Source of the DNA: JAEYFP01 sp047602645
GTDB lineage: Bacteria; Bacillota; Clostridia; Lachnospirales; Lachnospiraceae
Reading direction: 5' to 3'
Length of the DNA: 64,000 bases
NCBI GenBank assembly: GCA_047602645.1
Contig: JASGGU010000004.1
Span: forward strand, 1 to 64,000
The translations under genes and the position numbers were made by a program. Shown one piece after another: positions 59,216-64,000 of the stretch. How positions within the stretch are numbered: position 1 is the first letter of the stretch; each line of letters begins with the position of its first letter. A model generated the notes under the pieces. It was not told where the DNA came from. It searched no databases and was given only the letters and a program-made list of their open reading frames with translations.

Positions 59216-61033
59216 ATGATGAAACAAGAAAATGGTATCAAAACGGGTATGGCACGTCTGCTGGAGCTGGCGGCTACGAAAAAGCCTCTCATGATCAGCT
59301 CTGTGATTTTGTCGTCGCTGGCATCGGTTGCCAGCTTTATTCCTTATGTTTCAATCTATCTGATGGTGAAGGAGCTTCTGCAGGTATGGCCCAATGCGGA
59401 TGCACTTGATCCGGGGATTGCCGTGTATTACGGTGGTCTCGCTTTCGGCGGGGTCGTACTGAATATTCTGCTTTATTTCGGGGCACTTGTCTGTTCCCAT
59501 CTGGCTGCTTTCGGCACGCTGTATGAGCTTAAGATCAATTTTGCCACGCATCTGGCAAAGGTTCCGCTTGGCTTTCATGTGATCGTCGGAAGCGGAAAAT
59601 TAAGAAAAATTATGGACGAAAATATTGAAAAAATAGAAGAGTTTATCGCCCATCAACTCCCGGATATCGTGGCGGCATTTGTAGCGCCGGTCGTTATGAT
59701 GATAATACTCCTGGCAGTAGACTGGAGGCTTGGTCTGGCAGCCATGGCAGGGGTTGTTGTTGCATTTGGAATTCAAATATCGCTTTATGGAAATGAAGGC
59801 GCAAAAAAAATGATGGATCAGTATCAGAAATCACTGGAGAATATGAATAATGCTTCCGTAGAATACATAAGAGGAATTGCTGTGGTAAAGGCTTTCAAGC
59901 AAACAGTCTACTCCTTCCGGAGACTTCATGATACGATCAAGGAATATACCAGCATGGTAATCCCCTATACACTCAGCTGGGAAAATGCTTTTTCACTTTT
60001 TACGACACTGATTAACAACATCTATTTATTTATTCTTCCCGCAGGGATTTTAATCGGAATGAAAACCTCGGATTACACAGGCTTTGCCGCAAAGATGATT
60101 TTCTATTTGATTTTTGTTCCGGCCATTGCAGGTATTTTAATGAAGGTGATGTATGTGAATTCTAACGGCATCCGTATTTTGAACGGAGTGGAGGCAATGG
60201 ACAGTCTTTTGGCCGAGGCGGTGCTGCCACAGCCGTCTGATCCTCAAAGTGTTAAAAGCTACAACGTAGAATTTCAGAATGTATCATTTGCATACGACAA
60301 ATCAATAGAAACAAAAGCGCTGGATGGTGTGTCATTTGCTGCAAAGCAGGGAGAGGTTACGGCAATTGTCGGAGCCTCCGGCGGCGGCAAGAGTACGGTT
60401 GCACATCTGATTCCGCGTTTTTTCGATGTGACGGAGGGAGCCATCCTGCTTGGCGGAGTGAATGTGAAAAATATGAAAACGTCCTATCTGATGGAGCAGG
60501 TAAGCTTTGTCTTTCAGGATGTGTTTTTATTTAAACAAAGCATTAAGGACAATATTCGTTTAGGGAATCCGAGTGCGAAAGACGAGCAGATCATAGAGGC
60601 TGCCAAAGCCGCTCAATGCCATGAATTTATCTTAAAATTGCCAAAAGGCTATGATACTGTCATCGGAACAAAGGGTGTACATTTAAGCGGGGGTGAAAAG
60701 CAAAGAGTTGCAATCGCCCGCGCAATCGTAAAGAATGCGCCGGTAATTGTGCTGGATGAGGCGACAGCCTTTGCAGATCCCGAGAATGAGCATTTGATTC
60801 AAAAAGCCTTTGAGAAACTGATGCATCAAAAAACAGTGGTGATTATTGCACACCGGCTGTCCACCGTCAGGAGTGCCAATAAAATTATTGTGATGGATGC
60901 AGGAAAGGTACTGGAAGAAGGGACACATGAAGAATTGCTCTCCCGGAAGGGCAAATATGCATTGATGTGGCAGACTTACAATGAAACTGCCAGCTGGACC
61001 ATGAAAGGAAAGAGAGGGACCGTAAATGCCTGA
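59216..61033 (+). CDS. ABC transporter with fused membrane and ATPase domains, first half
   Basis: The 605-residue protein has a six-helix exporter-fold membrane domain (about 1-320) and a nucleotide-binding domain with GASGGGKST, FVFQDVFLF and LSGGEKQRVAIARAIVKNAPVIVLDEATAFADPENEH. The Walker B run ATAFADPENE is typical of the IrtA/IrtB-YbtP/YbtQ group, which has exporter fold but imports iron-siderophores. It overlaps its partner gene by 8 bp, indicating a heterodimer. Export of a peptide or drug is the alternative. Confidence 0.88.
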   Translation: MMKQENGIKTGMARLLELAATKKPLMISSVILSSLASVASFIPYVSIYLMVKELLQVWPNADALDPGIAVYYGGLAFGGVVLNILLYFGALVCSHLAAFGTLYELKINFATHLAKVPLGFHVIVGSGKLRKIMDENIEKIEEFIAHQLPDIVAAFVAPVVMMIILLAVDWRLGLAAMAGVVVAFGIQISLYGNEGAKKMMDQYQKSLENMNNASVEYIRGIAVVKAFKQTVYSFRRLHDTIKEYTSMVIPYTLSWENAFSLFTTLINNIYLFILPAGILIGMKTSDYTGFAAKMIFYLIFVPAIAGILMKVMYVNSNGIRILNGVEAMDSLLAEAVLPQPSDPQSVKSYNVEFQNVSFAYDKSIETKALDGVSFAAKQGEVTAIVGASGGGKSTVAHLIPRFFDVTEGAILLGGVNVKNMKTSYLMEQVSFVFQDVFLFKQSIKDNIRLGNPSAKDEQIIEAAKAAQCHEFILKLPKGYDTVIGTKGVHLSGGEKQRVAIARAIVKNAPVIVLDEATAFADPENEHLIQKAFEKLMHQKTVVIIAHRLSTVRSANKIIVMDAGKVLEEGTHEELLSRKGKYALMWQTYNETASWTMKGKRGTVNA

Positions 61034-62783
61034 AAAGAAAAAACTGTCTTGGCTGCAGGATTCGCTGATGCTGACCGATAAGGGCTATATTGATTTAAAA
61101 AAGGCGATTGCTGCCTGCACGATGACCAACTTTTCCATGATGCTTCCTACAATTGTGATGCTTCAGGTTATTATGGAGCTGATTAAACCGTTTACCGGAG
61201 AGACGCTTTCCTGGAATAAACTCTGGATTCTGTTCGGTATGGGAATTGCGGCGGCACTGGTTGTATTTTTCTGCAATAAGAATGACTACAAAAAAACCTA
61301 TATTGTATCTTATCTGGAAAGCGAAAATGCCCGGACTTCAATGGCAGAGCATATTCGAAAGCTTCCAATGAGTGTATTTAACTCTAAGGATATTTCGGAG
61401 CTGACAACAAATTTGATGGGAGATGTGGCAACTACGGAGCATGTATTGAGTCATATCTATCCGCAGCTGTTTTCCAATGCCATAACGATTACCGTTATCT
61501 GCATTATGATCGCCCTTTTTGACTGGCGTATGGCACTGGCTATCTTTATATCCGTGCCGATTGCATTTTTGATCATTATCGGAAGCCGAAGACTGCAGAG
61601 GAAGCTTGGAAAAAAGCACGTGGATGCAAAGCTGGACGCTTCCGAACAGGTTCAGGAATATATTGAGGGTCTGAAAGTGATAAAGGCCTGCAACATGGAC
61701 GGAGAGCACTTCGAAAGGCTGGAAAACGCCCTTCGAACCATGCGGAATCTGGCGATTAAATTTGAGTTCGGCACAGGCGTTTTTGTGACCGGTGCGCAGG
61801 TTGTGCTGCAGGGAGGTGTCGGGCTGACGGTATTTGCGGGCATTACTTTGCTGACAGGAGGACAGATAGAACTGATTCCGCTGCTGATGTGTCTCTTAAT
61901 TGTTACCCGGATCTATGGTCCGATTCAGACCGAGCTTACCCTGCTTCCGGAACTTTTGTATCATCAGATTGCGATCAAGCGGATGCGTACACTGATGAGC
62001 ATTTCGCCGATGGAAGGGGTTGAAACACCGATAGAAGAGTTTACCATTCGTTTTGAAAATGTCAACTTCAGCTATCATACCGGGGGAGAGGAAACGATAA
62101 AAAATGCAACCATATCGATGATGCCCGGAGAAATCACGGCCCTTGTGGGTCCTTCCGGAAGCGGAAAGAGTACGCTGTCCCGCCTGATAGCGAGGTTTTG
62201 GGATGTGGATCAGGGGCGGATTACAATTGGCGGGGTCGATATTAAAACATTGGATCCGGAGCATTTGATGTCTTATATGTCATTTGTATTTCAGGATGTG
62301 GTACTGTTTAATGACACCATTTATAATAATATCCGGATCGGAAATATGGATGCTACACGGGAGCAGGTAATAGAGGCCGCAAGACTGGCGAGATGTGAAG
62401 AATTTATAGATAAGCTGCCGGGAGGGTATGATACGGTTCTGGGTGAGAACGGAAGCACGTTGTCGGGAGGAGAACGCCAGCGTTTGTCTATTGCAAGAGC
62501 ACTATTGAAAAATGCGCCGATTGTACTGCTGGATGAGGCAACAGCCTCCCTTGATCCGGAGAGCGAGTCCTTTATTCAGCAGGCAATCAGTAAACTGATA
62601 GAAAATAAGACGGTGATTGTAATTGCACATCGGCTGCGTACCATTGTGGATGCCGATAACATTATTGTAATGGATGAAGGAAAGGTTGTCGAACAGGGAA
62701 CACATCAGGAGCTGGTCGTTAAAAAGGGCCTGTATAACCGGTTGTATACCATTCAGCAGGAAAGTCTTGGCTGGAGTATCTAA
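61026..62783 (+). CDS. ABC transporter with fused membrane and ATPase domains, second half
   Basis: The 585-residue partner has a membrane domain (about 20-325) and an ATPase domain with GPSGSGKST, FVFQDVVLF, LSGGERQRLSIARALLKNAPIVLLDEATASLDPESE and the switch His in VIAHRLRT. Both halves have complete ATP sites, unlike many heterodimeric exporters with one degenerate site. With the upstream operator, a metal-controlled siderophore or heme-type transport role is inferred. Confidence 0.88.
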   Translation: MPEKKKLSWLQDSLMLTDKGYIDLKKAIAACTMTNFSMMLPTIVMLQVIMELIKPFTGETLSWNKLWILFGMGIAAALVVFFCNKNDYKKTYIVSYLESENARTSMAEHIRKLPMSVFNSKDISELTTNLMGDVATTEHVLSHIYPQLFSNAITITVICIMIALFDWRMALAIFISVPIAFLIIIGSRRLQRKLGKKHVDAKLDASEQVQEYIEGLKVIKACNMDGEHFERLENALRTMRNLAIKFEFGTGVFVTGAQVVLQGGVGLTVFAGITLLTGGQIELIPLLMCLLIVTRIYGPIQTELTLLPELLYHQIAIKRMRTLMSISPMEGVETPIEEFTIRFENVNFSYHTGGEETIKNATISMMPGEITALVGPSGSGKSTLSRLIARFWDVDQGRITIGGVDIKTLDPEHLMSYMSFVFQDVVLFNDTIYNNIRIGNMDATREQVIEAARLARCEEFIDKLPGGYDTVLGENGSTLSGGERQRLSIARALLKNAPIVLLDEATASLDPESESFIQQAISKLIENKTVIVIAHRLRTIVDADNIIVMDEGKVVEQGTHQELVVKKGLYNRLYTIQQESLGWSI

Positions 62784-62903
62784 AGCAGTTAATAGTTTCA
62801 ATTGTAAATGGAAATCCAGTTATTCTGAAAAACGAAAATAAAATATCGAAAAACAATAAAATTATATTGACAATCAAAGAACAGAGGTATATGATAAACC
62901 CAT

Positions 62904-62924
62904 CAGAGGGGCCTCTGTTTTTTG
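62904..62924 (+). terminator. Terminator after ABC pair
   Basis: A short CAGAG/CTCTG stem (62904-62908 with 62913-62917) with a four-base G/C loop is followed by TTTTTTG. Confidence 0.65.
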
Positions 62925-62926
62925 TT

Positions 62927-62989
62927 GCATAGAAAATTTCCTATGCTGGAAATGATAGATACAGCTGCGCGTGCGGAATAAAATTGTGC
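62927..62989. repeat. Palindrome plus dispersed repeat, copy 2
   Basis: A near-perfect 20-bp palindrome (GCATAG...CTATGC, 62927-62946) is followed by a block at 62962-62989 that matches 43668-43696. Both copies come right after a terminator, suggesting one mobile or conserved intergenic element. Confidence 0.5.
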
Positions 62990-63008
62990 TCTTTTTAGGA
63001 GGAAACAA

Positions 63009-64000
63009 ATGGAACGGATAAAAAGGTTTTTCAATAAAGTGTTCAATGACAGTAAGGAAATGTTTAGAAAGCTTCCGGTCACACTGGTTTTGGTATTTTC
63101 GGCAACTTTGTATAATTTAGTTGTCTGCGATCCGGTAAATGAAATCATTCATAGTGATTGGATCTTTCTGACGCTGGTATTGTTCTGTTTTAGTGCCGCG
63201 TTTGCCGAAAGCCTTTTTCCGAATGGATGGTCCGCAAAGAAAATAATCTGGCTCGGTGCTTCGGCACTATCAGCATTTTTTACTGTGATTGGGACATTTG
63301 AGAATTATCTCAGGCTTTTTAGTCCGGCCCGGGATATAAATGTCCGGCCTGAATGGCCGGCAGAAAAGATGACTGCATATTGCCTTATTTTTTTTATATT
63401 GATTTTGTACTGTAATTTCAAAAGAACCGGATTGTCTTTTCCGGAATATTTGCTGCGGATCAGTACGAGGCTGATGCAGATCGCAATTGTATTTTTTGTT
63501 CTGCTGGTAGGAATGTATCTGTTGGAGGCTGCCTTTTCCATATTGATTCTGGCAAATGAAGATTACAGATTTACCTTTAGGATTTTTATACTGCTGACCG
63601 GCTTTTATTATGTACCAAACAGCTTATTGTGTATTTTGGAGGCAAAGGAGGAAGCGGGAATGTTTTTCCGCGTGCTTGTGAAATATGTGCTGCTTTGCAT
63701 GACGCTGGCCGGATTTGGCATTATCTATGGTTATATGCTCAGAATTTTGATCTTGAGAGAAATTCCGTCGAATGAGATATTTGGGATTTTAACGGTACTG
63801 TTTTGTATCGGAATGCCGGTATCCTTGATGTGTATGGCGTATGACAGGGATACCCTCCTGCAGAAGGCGGCGTATGTTCTGCCATATGTATATGCACCGT
63901 TTCTGTTGCTGCAGTGCTACGCGGTCGGCGTGCGCATTATGGAATATGGGATGACGCCCTCCAGATATGCAGGGGTGGCAATGATTGTATTTGAGGCTGT
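63009..64000 (+). CDS. DUF4153-type membrane protein (5-prime part)
   Basis: The ATG at 63009 follows aggagga, and the frame stays open to the window edge (about 330 residues). It begins with a basic helix (MERIKRFFNKVFNDSKEMFRKLPVTL) followed by at least eight membrane helices. The pattern VRIMEYGMTPSRYAGVAMIVFEA near the edge is what I associate with DUF4153 proteins, whose function is not established. The C-terminus is outside the window. Confidence 0.75.
   Translation, partial: MERIKRFFNKVFNDSKEMFRKLPVTLVLVFSATLYNLVVCDPVNEIIHSDWIFLTLVLFCFSAAFAESLFPNGWSAKKIIWLGASALSAFFTVIGTFENYLRLFSPARDINVRPEWPAEKMTAYCLIFFILILYCNFKRTGLSFPEYLLRISTRLMQIAIVFFVLLVGMYLLEAAFSILILANEDYRFTFRIFILLTGFYYVPNSLLCILEAKEEAGMFFRVLVKYVLLCMTLAGFGIIYGYMLRILILREIPSNEIFGILTVLFCIGMPVSLMCMAYDRDTLLQKAAYVLPYVYAPFLLLQCYAVGVRIMEYGMTPSRYAGVAMIVFEA

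Overview
The window looks like a chromosomal segment of a spore-forming, anaerobic, low-to-mid GC Firmicute, most likely a gut-type clostridium of the Lachnospiraceae kind. The evidence is an alpha/beta-type small acid-soluble spore protein, the tig-clpP-clpX-lon-engB block in clostridial order, lipoprotein-type ABC binding proteins, strong ggagg ribosome sites, many LacI/TetR/AraC regulators and a pyrophosphate-type phosphofructokinase. No rRNA, tRNA, CRISPR array, transposase or phage gene was seen.

Layout. 1-14 kb is carbohydrate metabolism: phosphofructokinase, a LacI regulator, glycogen/maltodextrin phosphorylase, a maltodextrin-type ABC importer (binding protein and two permeases, no ATPase), 4-alpha-glucanotransferase and a second LacI regulator. 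A lone glycosyltransferase and an EamA exporter lie among them. LacI-type operators lie on the phosphorylase promoter and behind the binding-protein promoter. 14-25.5 kb is mostly housekeeping: DJ-1-like protein, spore protein, ECF S-component, trigger factor, ClpP, ClpX, Lon, EngB, AI-2E-family permease, TruA and a manganese-type cation efflux protein. 25.6-30.8 kb is a complete BMP-type nucleoside importer. 30.8-41.8 kb is a mixed accessory stretch. It holds a 74-bp palindromic tandem repeat, an SH3 envelope protein, a YczE-type membrane protein, two TetR regulators (one behind a 13-bp tandem repeat), an MntP-like pump, a radical SAM enzyme overlapping an MprF-type membrane protein, a phosphoesterase and an MFS transporter.

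41.8-52.6 kb is the most unusual part, a sulfur-linked nitrogenase-like locus. It runs: Rrf2 regulator; cysteine synthase; a 37-residue Cys-rich leader ORF with a strong terminator; then an apparent single operon of NifH-like reductase, a fused NifX-NifB radical SAM protein, a second cysteine synthase, NifK-like and NifD-like subunits, and a NitT/TauT-type ABC importer. The subunits keep all P-cluster cysteines and the single cofactor cysteine. They lack the cofactor histidine and the residues needed for N2 reduction, and there is no NifEN. The neighbours suggest import of an organosulfur compound, its reductive cleavage, and capture of the sulfide as cysteine. This resembles the methylthio-alkane reductase (Mar) idea but has a different gene set and a different regulator. 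One inverted repeat, ACATA-N9-TATGT, lies before rrf2, cysK and the nif-like operon.

52.7-59 kb is an alpha-galactoside operon (ABC importer plus GH36 alpha-galactosidase) with a convergent AraC regulator. 59.2-62.8 kb is a pair of fused-type ABC half transporters resembling siderophore transporters, with an iron-regulator-like operator on the promoter. The window ends inside a DUF4153 membrane protein.
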